NCBI GenBank assembly: GCA_021234155.1
Contig: JAJEKV010000063.1
Span: forward strand, 1,894,947-1,958,946
Direction: 5' to 3'
Source of the DNA: Isoetes taiwanensis
Taxonomy: Eukaryota > Streptophyta > Lycopodiopsida > Isoetales > Isoetaceae
Length of the DNA stretch: 64,000 nucleotides
In this document: positions 38,178 to 49,099 of the stretch, one piece after another
Layout: each line of letters opens with the position of its first letter
How positions within the stretch are numbered: the first letter of the stretch is position 1
Notes under the pieces: generated by a model
What the model was told of the DNA's origin: nothing
The model's database searches: none
The model's input: the letters and a program-made list of their open reading frames with translations, nothing else
Translations under genes and position numbers: made by a program

Positions 38178-38614
38178 TTTAACGGACCCATGGGAGACGA
38201 CTCGACGTAGATCTGGGCGTCGTGTTCCAAGACACTGGTATAAATGGGTAGAAGCCACTACTCATAAACGTCTAGACGGTTTTGCCCAGTTGGCTAAGGG
38301 CATGTTGGTTAGGAATGTTACATTTGGTATCAAAGCAGGGCTCGAGTTCGAGTGTCCATGGGGGCAAGTATGCCCCGGAATCCCGTTGGACAGTAGGTCA
38401 TGATTTGGTCTTGGACACCATGGGATGGTGTGGTCTATGGTATTGTGATGCTCGAGGACGAGCATAATGCTAGTGGGAGAGATTGTAACGAACCCATGGG
38501 AGACCACTCGAGTAGATCTGAAAGTCGTGTTCCCGAGACACCGGCACAAATGGGTAGAAGCGACTACTCATAAACATCTAGACGTCTAAGGGCATATCGG
38601 TTAGGAACGTTACA
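38178..38614 (+). mobile_element. Complete TRIM retrotransposon (437 bp)
   Basis: 5' LTR 38178-38322 and 3' LTR 38484-38614 share TAACG(G/A)ACCCATGGGAGA, AATGGGTAGAAGC, ACTACTCATAAAC and a GGTTAGGAA(T/C)GTTACA end. A primer-binding site TTTGGTATCAAAGC follows the 5' LTR directly, and a purine-rich tract TAGTGGGAGAGA precedes the 3' LTR. The 5-bp target duplication CTTCA flanks the element (38173-38177 and 38615-38619). There is no coding capacity, as expected for terminal-repeat retrotransposons in miniature, which depend on other elements for replication. Confidence 0.88.
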
Positions 38615-38787
38615 CTTCATATAATCTTCATTTTAAGATTATAAAATCTACACAACTTCAAATACACATGGCATTACCAAGTTTATAAGACACGACAATT
38701 TCAAATGTACATTGTATTACCAAATGTACAAAGTCGTACATCTCACAATTCATAGATGAATCCAATGCATCTAATGTTAATAGGAAG

Positions 38788-40364
38788 TGTGACGTTCCAA
38801 AGACGATATAACGGTCCCGGGACATATCTTGTACCGCCTCAAATCGCAGCGTACCACCGCCACCCGGACCGACGTGTATGGCGGGTAGCCCCTAGGGGGC
38901 AACTTGCAAGGTATGTGCATTTATTAATGTGCACATTTACCAATGTGCACATTTATCAAGGTGCACATTTTCCCATGTGGATACCTTTATGCCACCTAGC
39001 CATTAAAGGCAAGTGGGCCATACCCAATTATCCCACATGCTTAAAGGGATAATTGGAAACCCTAGCCCTAACCCCTTGTCTATTTAGGTTAAGGAAACCC
39101 TAACTTGCCATTTTCGTCCATAGGGTTTTAGAGCTCTGTTTTGCTCGCTCAAGGGGTCAAGACCGCCTCCCAGACTCTGTCTGAGCGAATTGCACCATTA
39201 GTTTTCCTTGTTAGCTCCATCTTTAAGCAGTTCAGCAGGATGGTCGAATTCAGCGCAGGAGAAGCGAGCCAAGGATCAGGTATTTAGTCGATTTAATAGC
39301 CTAAACCGTCTTCCAGTCATTGTATCAGTAGGTTTAGCATATTAAATCGCTCATAGCAGCCATTTAGATTCCCAGACACCAGACACTAACTAAAGAACCT
39401 AACTCTATGATATAGATTAGATTTAGTTCTTTAGTTCTTCTGTGATGTATATGGATGATGTATCTCTGTGAACTTCTTGTATTGAGAAGGGGGGTAGAGA
39501 CCCTAAAGCTTGGTAGTTGATGCTTCTAGATTAGCCTCTCTAGCACATTGTAGATTTACTTTGCACGAGGAGCCACACACGGTTGTGGGTGAAGGGGCGG
39601 ACCGGCTTATAAAGAGGTTCGTGTTTCGACTCTTGAAGCGATCCCTACGGTGTGTAAAGTCTCACAGGGGATCATTGTGGACTAGGTCTAATGGCTTGCC
39701 CGCTGCGTGTGGGCAAGGCATGGGCTCGGCTGCGTGGAGTGATCGTCACTCTCCAGTGGGTTCAAGTCGAATAAGGGCAGTGGCCCTCTAGTCACCTTGA
39801 GTCAGCATGTAGATCTCTGGAGGGAGAGATCCCTACCTGCCCCATCGGAACTGGGGAGATGCAACCCAGGAATAGCTCCTTTGGCTATGCATCCGGCGGG
39901 CTACAGTCGGGTCCCAACACTTTTTAGCCTACTCAGCAAAGTGTGCACAGGAGGGGCGGATGGAGTGGACAACCCTAAGCCATGTTCTCATGTCAGCCAA
40001 ATCCATTGCCATGAATGCATGCGCAATGAACTCACGGAGACCCAAGGCATGGGTCATCCCTTTGAGTCTGAGCCTTGGGTAGGATTTCCCATGTGATGTA
40101 CTGATCATTGTCTATGCAGATGTGTGATGAGCCACCCTACGAGGTGGTATGTGATATTGATGTTGTGTACTGACATGTATGTTTACGCTTCCGCAGCTAG
40201 GTCGACCCTGAGGGAGACAGGGTAAATGACCCCTTTATTCTTCTCACTGGAATTCATCAAGGTTGCGGTGATCGTGGGAGGCCCCGTGTCGGTGTGGAGC
40301 TGGTATGGGGGATGAACTCTGTTTGTATACGGTGAGAGCAGGTATATGAGTAGGGGCGTCCACG
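38788..40364 (+). mobile_element. LTR of the chromovirus-type element, duplicated copy
   Basis: Starts TGTGACGTTCC and ends near GGGGCGTCCAC, followed by a mutated primer site GTGGTATCGAGC. The leader continues to 40940, then is cut off by the TIR element. No coding region or second LTR belongs to this copy. Confidence 0.85.
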
Positions 40365-40568
40365 GTGGTATCGAGCAATGTTCTTGGAGACCAAGAGCAA
40401 AGCAACCGACCATCGCTTGATAGTACTAACTTGATAGGATCCTCAAACCTCAAAAAGTGGGAAAAAAATTTCTTATTTTTTGTAGTATATGCTAAGCTAG
40501 TAACAGTTAAGTGAATTGGAACATAAAAAGATTAAAAACAGTGAGCCAAAACCTTCTAAGGCAAGGTG

Positions 40569-40635
40569 GTCTCACACGTCGCGCCAGGTCTAAAAACAAA
40601 ACTTCAGTTTTTGAGCTGGGCGCAACGTGTGAGAC
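40569..40635. repeat. 67-nt hairpin, leader hairpin 1 (duplicate copy)
   Basis: Same as 48191-48257: GTCTCACACGT pairs perfectly with ACGTGTGAGAC, with further pairing inward. Confidence 0.85.
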
Positions 40636-40760
40636 ATTGGGCCAAGAACACCTTAAAACTTGATGAATTTCAGAAAAGTAACATGGTAAATCGAGTTCTA
40701 AGGTAAGATTTAGCTAGAATAGTATGTTACAATTACGTAAATTAGTAAAAAATGTACAAT

Positions 40761-40827
40761 GTCTCACACGTCGCGCCAGGACTAAAAATCAAACTCTAGT
40801 TTTTGATCTGGGCACAACGTGTGAGAC
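40761..40827. repeat. 67-nt hairpin, leader hairpin 2 (duplicate copy)
   Basis: Same as 48383-48449. Confidence 0.85.
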
Positions 40828-41224
40828 CAGTGCTTAGAAAACTCTGAAATAAGTGTATGTTTTAAGTCAATAGGTGCCCTGGCACGTTAAATAGAGCAAC
40901 TTGAATTTTGACCTAAAATTGCCCAAGCTATAAATAGATGCACAAGGCACCCAAAATTAAAACACGATATGGTTTTTCCCATGGTTATGACCAAAAAACC
41001 ATTCTACAAAACCAATACATGTAAGTGGGTTGATATCATTAAAAACCATATATGGCTAAAGTTTGTGGTTTGCAGTGGGTGTTTACTAAGGTGATTTTTT
41101 AACATGTTTAACAGGTATAGTTTAATTTAGCACTTCATGTGTACGGTTTATGAATGTGGTATTTTTACATTGTATACATATGTGATTTATATATGGTGTT
41201 CAATATGGTGGTCCTCTAACATGT

Positions 41225-41305
41225 TTCGTAGGTATGGTTTATCATAACACTTCATGTGTGTGGTTTAGTAGGTATGGTTTATCATAACACTTCATGTGTG
41301 TGGTT
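41225..41305. repeat. Short tandem duplication (about 40 bp)
   Basis: GTAGGTATGGTTTATCATAA and CACTTCATGTGTGTGGTT occur twice in a row. Confidence 0.85.
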
Positions 41306-43708
41306 GTATGTGGTTTTTAGAGTGTAAACAAATATGGCTAAATGTTGTGAATGTTTTTTGATTCATAAGTCACTATTGGTTGTTTGCATAATATTTCATG
41401 TTTAGTGCGTTGAAACCATGAATGGTTTACTAGTAGAATGCATTGGTTCTTAACATCGTTTTAACTGTGGCTAAGATTATAAATCACTAGTGTTTTGCAA
41501 TTCAAAGCATTCCAAGTTAGCCCTCAAATCAATAGTGTTTTGCAGTTCAAAGCATTCCAAGTTAGCTTGTTAACACCTCGTTATATTGTAGCGTTATATT
41601 TATATGTAGTGTTTAATTGATAAATCATCAATACTTAACCATTCATGATCACTAGTGTTTTATTGTTCAAAGCAATACAAATTAGTTTATTATAACTCCT
41701 CCTTGTATTCTAGCTTTACATGTAGTGGTTTAGTTAATAAAACATCTAATACTTTCCCAATTCATAATGTGACGTGCCATCCATAGTACTTTGGGCCAAG
41801 GGATCGAACCTTGGATCAACCATACCCCATGATATAGCAACATGGCATAATATGATTCCTCCCATGGGATTCTTTTCCTTTTACATCAAAAAAGGAAATT
41901 AAAAAAAAAATGCTATTGTTATTACCTTTCCAAGGTATAAAGAATATTTGGGCGTAATTGATCCTAAAACTAAGGCATCTAGAGCAGCAATTGAACTGTA
42001 AAAAAACTCCAAGGTGTTCTATCACACAATTAAGGCTAATAAGAAAAAGGCAAAACAGAGCTTGGAAAATGGATGGAATGCAAGGTAAAATGCTTCATTT
42101 TGCTTTATCGCTACCTCAGAAATTTAAAAGAAGATCAAGAGCACGAACCTGGATGGAGTTGGTCTGCAGCTGATGCCCCTCTATTCTCCAGGTTAAAGGG
42201 AACATAAAACTTATGTTGGGGACCATCAAAATGGAGATCTCTGAAACAGAGCCAGAAGACATGTACCTAAACAACAAAAGTTCATCGGAACAGAGGACAT
42301 AACGATCAATCAACGTTTGGTGGATAAAAACTTGCATAATGGTAAATCAGTAGATAAAATGGAGCAAGATACTCTCCCTTTTCTGTTTGCCATGTGCAAG
42401 CATTCTGCACCATACCCACCTTGCTTTTACGTTCAGCTTGCTCAAAAGATCATTTGCAAAAGCTTTCTTCGGCACCATAAATCATTATACATTTAACAAG
42501 CTTAATCTATAAATGGAGCTTCAGAGGCCATAAGCCTTTGCTATGTAAAGCATATAGAAACTAGCATACAATAATTTACCATTACATATAAAGGTGTTCC
42601 AGGCATCTTAAAAACCAGGCTCCTTATTCGTACATGACATAACCCTTCTTGAATCATACAAACCGAAATACAAAACTGCATGATCATTTCTGAAAAAGCT
42701 TTAACAGAAAAAATGTGTTGTACAAAATCCAGATTTATTCTATTAATGCTACAATACAGAACATTCATTTTTTGCTATAGTTGAAGCATCAGGAACTACA
42801 CTAATAGTATGCAGACAAGATTAAATTCACCCTGCAGAAACATACTGTAGAGAGTTCAAATTTACCATATCAAGCATGATAGAACCTTAGTTTTTGTATA
42901 TGTAAAACATCAAGAACAACACTAGTAGTATGCAGATAGAATTAGACTTCATCCCTTATTGTGTTTGTTCCCATGTTATTAAGAAAAACGTCTGCCAAAC
43001 CTGGTTAGGAGGGACGTCCTCATGCACACGGTCTTGAAAACTTGTAGCAGAGTTAAATGCGTTGCACCCAGCTCCAGTGTTGTTTGCTCCACTAGCTCTT
43101 CCATATATAGCAATTCTAACAGTGATTTCTGTTGACAACCATGTCAGTTTTGCATGCACCTTCTGTTATTGAAACAACTCCTTCAAAACTTGTCCTAGCT
43201 TGCTTCCATATCAGCAGAAATATTGCATAACGAAACTACTGCAGTGGCGTTCTTCAACTGAAAGCTTGGCGCTCATAGCACATTCGGTTCTGGTTAATGC
43301 ATTGAAGCCCAGATTTTTCCCAGCAGGAGAATTAAAAGTGCAATGGCTGCTCATAAAAGAAGCAGTGTTCTTGCATTTGGACAGGAATAATTTACTAAGA
43401 GCAAGAGAAGGGGGAGTAAACATGTTGCAAACAAGTGACTATTATATAACTAGAGATCATAAACGGTAGCATTCTAGCCCCAAAACCTTGGTACCTTCCA
43501 TTTTATATTCAAGGTAAGTGAACGTCAAATCCTGCCAGCAACAACGATAACAGAGTATTGTAGTGGTCTTGAACTTTGCATCATGTCGTGCTCCATTGAA
43601 AGAAATCTTGCTCATATCTACGGCCGCTACAAACTGGCGACCAATTTCGTGTCTAAGAACCCTAACCCTAAGTAATAGTTCTAAAAGCATGCTTGCTTTT
43701 AGGTTATA

Positions 43709-44060
43709 CGAATTAAATCATACACCGTCCTTTTCATTCTAGTATAGTGGTATAAAGCATTAAATGCCCTATCTACCATATGTCAAGTTTTCCCCTTTTA
43801 TAAGGGAACAAATTAATACAATGGTAAACTATAAAGCATTTTCAAAACGTTCTACCTTGCTAAAATAAGAATTCTAAAGTCAATCATTCATCACCGTCAT
43901 TTCCATTCTAGTTGTAAAGCATTAAATGCCCTATGTACCATATGTCAGGCTTCCCCTTTTTACAAGGAAACGAATTAATAATATGGTCAACTATATAGCT
44001 TCCCCTCCTTTTTAAAAAAAATAAAGTTCCAACTTGCTAAAGTAAGAATTCTAAAGTTGA
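43709..44060. repeat. Tandem pair of roughly 175-bp units inside the TIR element
   Basis: TTCATTCTAGT..., GTAAAGCATTAAATGCCCTA, ACCATATGTCA and GAATTCTAAAGT occur in both halves in the same order. Confidence 0.75.
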
Positions 44061-46410
44061 TATTAACCATGGGATGGGTACTTATTTCGCCTGGTCCAAA
44101 TAATTTCTATCACCAACATGCATTTTTAGAGACTACATTATTAGAAGATGTCCACTAGTGGGTTTATTTGGGCACAAGAATAGGGTTTCACAACCATGGG
44201 GTCAATCCAAATACATGGCCATTTATAGGAATAGATATGGGTTCCCAAAGCTTATGCCAGTGCTTTCCAGTAGATCCATCAACTCTATAATGTTACCTAA
44301 CAAGTGATTCATTTTCATATGCCACTCTTCAGAGCATAATGTAATGCAATGGGTAATGGTCTGCCAATCAGATGGAATTTTTCAATGATTGACAGCCAGA
44401 GATTTAGAGTGAGGAGATTCGATGTAAGCTATATTCATCTTCTTTTGCTCTTAGGCTTTAAGAATAGGCAATGATTCTCTAATGTTTGCTTTATCAGGTC
44501 AATTGTGTAGCAATGCACTTGCTAAACTGGCTACTTTGTTTGAGTTAAATTATTTTATCATGCTTAGACTTTGGTTACACATGTTGTATGGACTAGCATT
44601 TGAGTATAAGTGCCAGTTCCAAATCTTCATGAAATATCTACAGCATATGATCGTTTGAAATCAAATTGTATTGTGTTTAACTTTTTTGTTTCTTGCTTTG
44701 GTATAGGACCTTCTTTCATAATTGTATATGTCTTTTGGCATCTTGACACAATATGCCAACGTCCACTAGCAAGGGCAAGGCTGTTAGATTGTTCATGGAA
44801 TCGAATTAGGTTTCTTCTGATTCGTTAGACGATGCTTCTTAGTTGCATTTTTCTATGGAGTTACATAGGCGATACACAGAAATTGATGCAAGCATGTTTA
44901 TGGGTCGAATGTTTATGGGTCTTTGATGTTAACCTATGCAATGGTGGCCACAAGACCATCTCAAACTAATAAGCGGGTTCAAAGTTCCATTTTAACATAA
45001 ACTTCAATATTATTGCATAGAGCATTGAAATGTACATGTCCATAACTTCAAGGCTGCTTAATATGTGTTTACCCCCTTCACACATGTCTTCTTCAATTCG
45101 AATGAAACGTTTATTCAATTTAAAATGGCCGCCCATCTACAAAACTCTGAAGCAATGACTTGCTAGATTTCCAACTTCTACAATAACAAACAATAGACAA
45201 AAATAAAAAAAAGCAGTTGATTAAAGAAAGGAAAAGGAAAGAAACGTAGATATGAGAAACAATTTTTTAGAAATAAACATTATTGGTTTGCACCTTTACG
45301 ATTGCCTTTGTATTGGATCCCATAGGCAATTTATGTAGTATGGATAATAAAAAATCAATTCAATTACTAAAAAAATCATCTCCAGAAAATCATCTCGAGA
45401 ATAATTTCCATCTTTCAAAGACCATTATAGCATAACATTTTACTTCTTAATATATACTGGACGTGGATATTAACTTGGTATTGAGAATTTGAAAACCATG
45501 TTAGAAATCTCTGCTAATCAGTATAAGAAGTGTGAATGCAAAACCATATATAGTTCTAAAAAACCACTATATCTATTCCTAATGGTTTGATAGCGGCTAA
45601 TTATGATAATTGTTTTTTGGGTGCTTTATGAATAACCACTATGGATAGCCACATCCTTTTAGGTGATACCTATGAATAGTGACCATGACAATCAACTCGG
45701 TATCGAAAACCATTCTACAAACCACAACCATTTTATAACCTAATTATTAAGATAGTAAACTAGCATGAATAACCACCATGGCATTTAAATTGGTATAAAA
45801 ACCCATGCTATAAACCACTTCAACTTCTCTAAGCCACGTGAGAATAGAAAACCAGCATAAACAACCATTGCCATATTTAAAGTGTTGTTGAAAAACCATG
45901 CTACAAACTTTTGTTGATTTAATAAGTCATGCTATGTTAGAAAACCAATAAAAATAGTTACCATTGATGTTAGAAACCATGTAATAAACTAATATCGACT
46001 TTAGTATACCACATTGTAACACAATATCAACATGAATAACCACGTACTAGTTATGAAAACCACTAAGCTATGTGGTTATTACTAAGAATAGAATTTTTAA
46101 CATAAAAAACCACATCTATAGTGGTTTTTCAGTGGTTTATTATAGTGGTTAAATTTTTGGGTGCCGGCACAAATGGGTAGAAGCGACTACTCATAAACAT
46201 CTAGACGGCTAAGGGCATATCGGTTAGGAACGTTACACTTCATATAATCTTCATTTTAAGATTATAAAATCTACACAACTTCAAATACACATGGCATTAC
46301 CAAGTTTATAAGACACGACAATTTCAAATGTACATTGTATTACCAAATGTACAAAGTCGTACATCTCACAATTCATAGATGAATCCAATGCATCTAATGT
46401 TAATAGGAAG

Positions 46411-47986
46411 TGTGACGTTCCAGCACAGTATACGGTCCCAGGACATATACTGTACCGCCTCGTCACGCGTACACGCCACCCGACTGACGTGTAGCCAAGC
46501 GGGTAGCCCCTAGGGGGCAACTTGCAAGGTATGTGCATTTATTAATGTGCACATTTACCAATGTGCACATTTATCAAGGTGCACATTTTCCCATGTGGAT
46601 ACCTTTATGCCACCTAGCCATTAAAGGCAAGTGGGCCATACCCAATTATCCCACATGCTTAAAGGGATAATTGGAAACCCTAGCCCTAACCCCTTGTCTA
46701 TTTAGGTTAAGGAAACCCTAACTTGCCATTTTCGTCCATAGGGTTTTAGAGCTCTGTTTTGCTCGCTCAAGGGGTCAAGACCGCCTCCCAGACTCTGTCT
46801 GAGCGAATTGCACCATTAGTTTTCCTTGTTAGCTCCATCTTTAAGCAGTTCAGCAGGATGGTCGAATTCAGCGCAGGAGAAGCGAGCCAAGGATCAGGTA
46901 TTTAGTCGATTTAATAGCCTAAACCGTCTTCCAGTCATTGTATCAGTAGGTTTAGCATATTAAATCGCTCATAGCAGCCATTTAGATTCCCAGACACCAG
47001 ACACTAACTAAAGAACCTAACTCTATGATATAGATTAGATTTAGTTCTTTAGTTCTTCTGTGATGTATATGGATGATGTATCTCTGTGAACTTCTTGTAT
47101 TGAGAAGGGGGGTAGAGACCCTAAAGCTTGGTAGTTGATGCTCCTAGATTAGCCTCTCTAGCACACTGTAGATTCGGCCTGTGCACAGGAGCCACACCTG
47201 GTTGTGGGTGAAGGGGCCAGACTGGCTTATAAAGAGGTTCGTGTTCTGACTCTTGAACGATCCCTCTGGTGTGTAAAGTCTACCGGGGATCATTGTGGAC
47301 TAGGTCTAATGGCTTGCCACTGCGTGTGGGCAAGGCATGGGCTCGACACCCGTGGAGTGATGCGTCACTCTCCAGTGGGTTCAAGTCGAATAAGGGCAGT
47401 GGCCCTCTAGTCACCTTGAGTCAGCATGTAGATCTCTGGAGGGAGAGATCCCTACCTGCCCCATCGGAACTGGGGAGATGCAACCCAGGAATAGCTCCTT
47501 TGGCTATGCATCCGGCGGGCTACAGTCGGGTCCCAACACTTTTTAGCCTACTCAGCAAAGTGTGCACAGGAGGGGCGGATGGAGTGGACAACCCTAAGCC
47601 ATGTTCTCATGTCAGCCAAATCCATTGCCATGAATTCTGTCTGCAATGAACTCTGGAGACCCAAGCCGTCAGTCATCCCTTTGAGTCTGAGCCTGGGGTA
47701 GGATTTCCCATGTGATGTACTGATCATTGTCTATGCAGATGTGTGATGAGCCACCCTACGAGGTGGTATGTGATATTGATGTTGTGTACTGACATGTATG
47801 TTTACGCTTCCGCAGCTAGGTCGACCCTGAGGGAGACAGGGTAAATGACCCCTTTATTCTTCTCACTGGAATTCATCAAGGTTGCAGTGATACGTGGAGG
47901 GCCCTGTATCAGTGTGGAGCTGGTATGGGGGATGAACTCCTGTTTGTATACGGTGAGAGCACCGTATATGAGTAGGGGACGTCACA
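46411..47986 (+). repeat. 5' LTR (1576 bp)
   Basis: Begins TGTGACGTTCC and ends GGGGACGTCACA, with TG...CA ends inside an inverted TGTGACGT/ACGTCACA. A TATA-like CTTATAAAGAGG lies at about 47225. At 46530-46590 the words ATGTGCACATTT or close variants repeat three to four times, a candidate enhancer block. Confidence 0.9.
47226..47234 (+). promoter_or_regulatory. Candidate LTR TATA box
   Basis: CTTATAAAG followed by a GC-mixed segment; the same motif is present at the equivalent place in the other two LTR copies. Confidence 0.5.
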
Positions 47987-47987
47987 G

Positions 47988-47999
47988 TGGTATCAGAGC
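47988..47999 (+). promoter_or_regulatory. Primer-binding site, initiator tRNA-Met
   Basis: TGGTATCAGAGC, one base after the LTR end, is the standard plant LTR-element site complementary to the 3' end of initiator tRNA-Met. Confidence 0.92.
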
Positions 48000-48190
48000 A
48001 ATGTTCTTGGAGACCAAGAGCAAAGCACTGACCATGCGCCCAGTAGTACTAACTTGATAGGATCCTCAAACCTCAAAAAGTGGGAAAAAAATTTCTCATT
48101 TTTGTAGTATATGCTAAGCTAGTAACAGTTAAGTGAATTGGAACATAAAAAGATTAAAAACAGTGAGCCAAAACCTTCTAAGGCAAGGTG

Positions 48191-48257
48191 GTCTCACACG
48201 TCGCGCCAGGTCTAAAAACAAAACTTCAGTTTTTGAGCTGGGCGCAACGTGTGAGAC
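48191..48257. repeat. 67-nt leader hairpin 1
   Basis: GTCTCACACGT at one end pairs perfectly with ACGTGTGAGAC at the other. Inside, GCGCCAG pairs with CTGGGCGC (one bulge) and CTAAAAAC with GTTTTTGAG (one bulge). The stem is about 27 bp with a short loop. It lies between primer site and gag, where retroelements often keep packaging or dimerisation structures. Confidence 0.85.
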
Positions 48258-48382
48258 ATTGGGCCAAGAACACCTTAAAACTTGATGAATTTCAGAAAAG
48301 TAACATGGTAAATCGAGTTCTAAGGTAAGATTTAGCTAGAATAGTATGTTACAATTACGTAAATTAGTAAAAAATGTACAAT

Positions 48383-48449
48383 GTCTCACACGTCGCGCCA
48401 GGACTAAAAATCAAACTCTAGTTTTTGATCTGGGCACAACGTGTGAGAC
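48383..48449. repeat. 67-nt leader hairpin 2
   Basis: A paralogue of hairpin 1: the same 11-bp closing stem and the same spacing, with several changes in the inner part. Start-to-start distance is 192 bp. Confidence 0.85.
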
Positions 48450-48550
48450 CAGTGCTTAGAAAACTCTGAAATAAGTGTATGTTTTAAGTCAATAGGTGCC
48501 CTGGCACGTTAAATAGAGCAACTTGAATTTTGACCTAAAATTGCCCAAGC

Positions 48551-48558
48551 TATAAATA
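48551..48558 (+). promoter_or_regulatory. Candidate internal TATA box upstream of gag
   Basis: TATAAATA stands about 110 bp before the gag ATG, at a spacing that would give a leader of about 80 nt. It is downstream of both hairpins. Confidence 0.4.
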
Positions 48559-48659
48559 GATGTAGACCCCCCTCATTCGTACGTTCCTGCCTTAGAAATC
48601 TGCTCCCGCTCCCTAAGGCGATCTTTGGCACCCAACATCGGATTGACGAGCCATCAAAC

Positions 48660-49055
48660 ATGGCCAGGACGAAACAAACTGCTCGAGTTCCTCGACCTGG
48701 TGAATCGCCCAGTGCCCATGATCCTAGCCTGATACAGAGGATGCTTCAGGAGCGCCTTCTCAACCAAAGGGACCAGACATCATCGAGCGAGGGAGCACCT
48801 TCGGAAGAGCACCGAGAGGAAGGATCTCAGCAGGGAGGAGCACAGGACGGGGAGATGGACCAGCAGGTCGACCGAGAAGAGGAGGCGCACTCAGACGCAG
48901 GGACAGAGCTGCTCGAAGAGGAAGAGGAGGGAGCAGAGCGAGAAAGGAGAACCAAGGCTCGTGAAGAGCAGAGACTGCCGACTCCCGAGCCGACCATCGA
49001 CGAACAACTCGAAGCCTGGATTCGCGAGAAGGAGGCAGAGGAGCAAGAAGAATAG
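48660..49055 (+). CDS. Gag-like N-terminus with histone H3 tail mimic
   Basis: The ATG opens 131 codons beginning MARTKQTAR, identical to the first nine codons' product of histone H3, then diverging (VPRPGESP). The rest is highly charged and probably coiled-coil: an acidic stretch (EEEEEGAERERR) and an imperfect repeat, EAWIREKEAEE followed after the stop by AAWIKKHEAKE. The TAG at 49053-49055 interrupts that repeat, so it is probably a mutation; the same frame then continues to about 49195. No CCHC zinc knuckle is visible. By position (after primer site and leader, start of the only internal reading frame) it is Gag. What the H3-like tail binds is inference. Codons differ little from neighbours. 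Confidence 0.7.
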   Translation: MARTKQTARVPRPGESPSAHDPSLIQRMLQERLLNQRDQTSSSEGAPSEEHREEGSQQGGAQDGEMDQQVDREEEAHSDAGTELLEEEEEGAERERRTKAREEQRLPTPEPTIDEQLEAWIREKEAEEQEE

Positions 49056-49099
49056 AGGGAGCCAATGCTCGAGCCAAGCAAAGAACAAGACCTCGCGGC

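Larger units (their letters stand above)
38543..40940. repeat. Segmental duplicate of 46166-48562 (about 2.4 kb)
   Basis: The block holds the end of the TRIM 3' LTR, about 170 bp of flank, the chromovirus LTR and about 575 bp of its leader. It recurs in direct orientation 7.6 kb downstream with the same flank AATAGGAAG before the LTR. The copies are nearly identical except for clusters of small indels in GC-rich parts (for example near 38800-38870, 39560-39640 and 40280-40420). Confidence 0.9.
40946..46165. mobile_element. 5.2-kb TIR DNA transposon, probably non-autonomous
   Basis: Left end GGCACCCAAAATT and right end (reverse complement) GGCACCCAAAAATTTAACC form short terminal inverted repeats. 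Subterminal regions (about 40960-41600 and 45450-46160) are crowded with AAACCA/TGGTTT words on both strands, as in hAT- or CACTA-like elements. GCACAA lies next to both ends (40940-40945 and 46167-46172) and may be the target duplication. The interior (42-44.8 kb) has short minus-strand frames (for example 42956-43159 and 43211-43423) that look like exon pieces but that I cannot identify. No transposase was recognised. Confidence 0.65.

Noticed and set aside
41785-41830. Possible tRNA remnant (GGGATCGAACCTTGG)
   Set aside because: Only a B-box-like word is present; no A box or pairing arms could be found.
42956-43700. Transposase in the TIR element
   Set aside because: The minus-strand frames show no DDE or hATC-type motif that I can recognise.
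48660-49055. Histone H3 gene
   Set aside because: Only the first nine residues match H3; the rest is a charged Gag-like protein without the histone fold, inside an LTR element.
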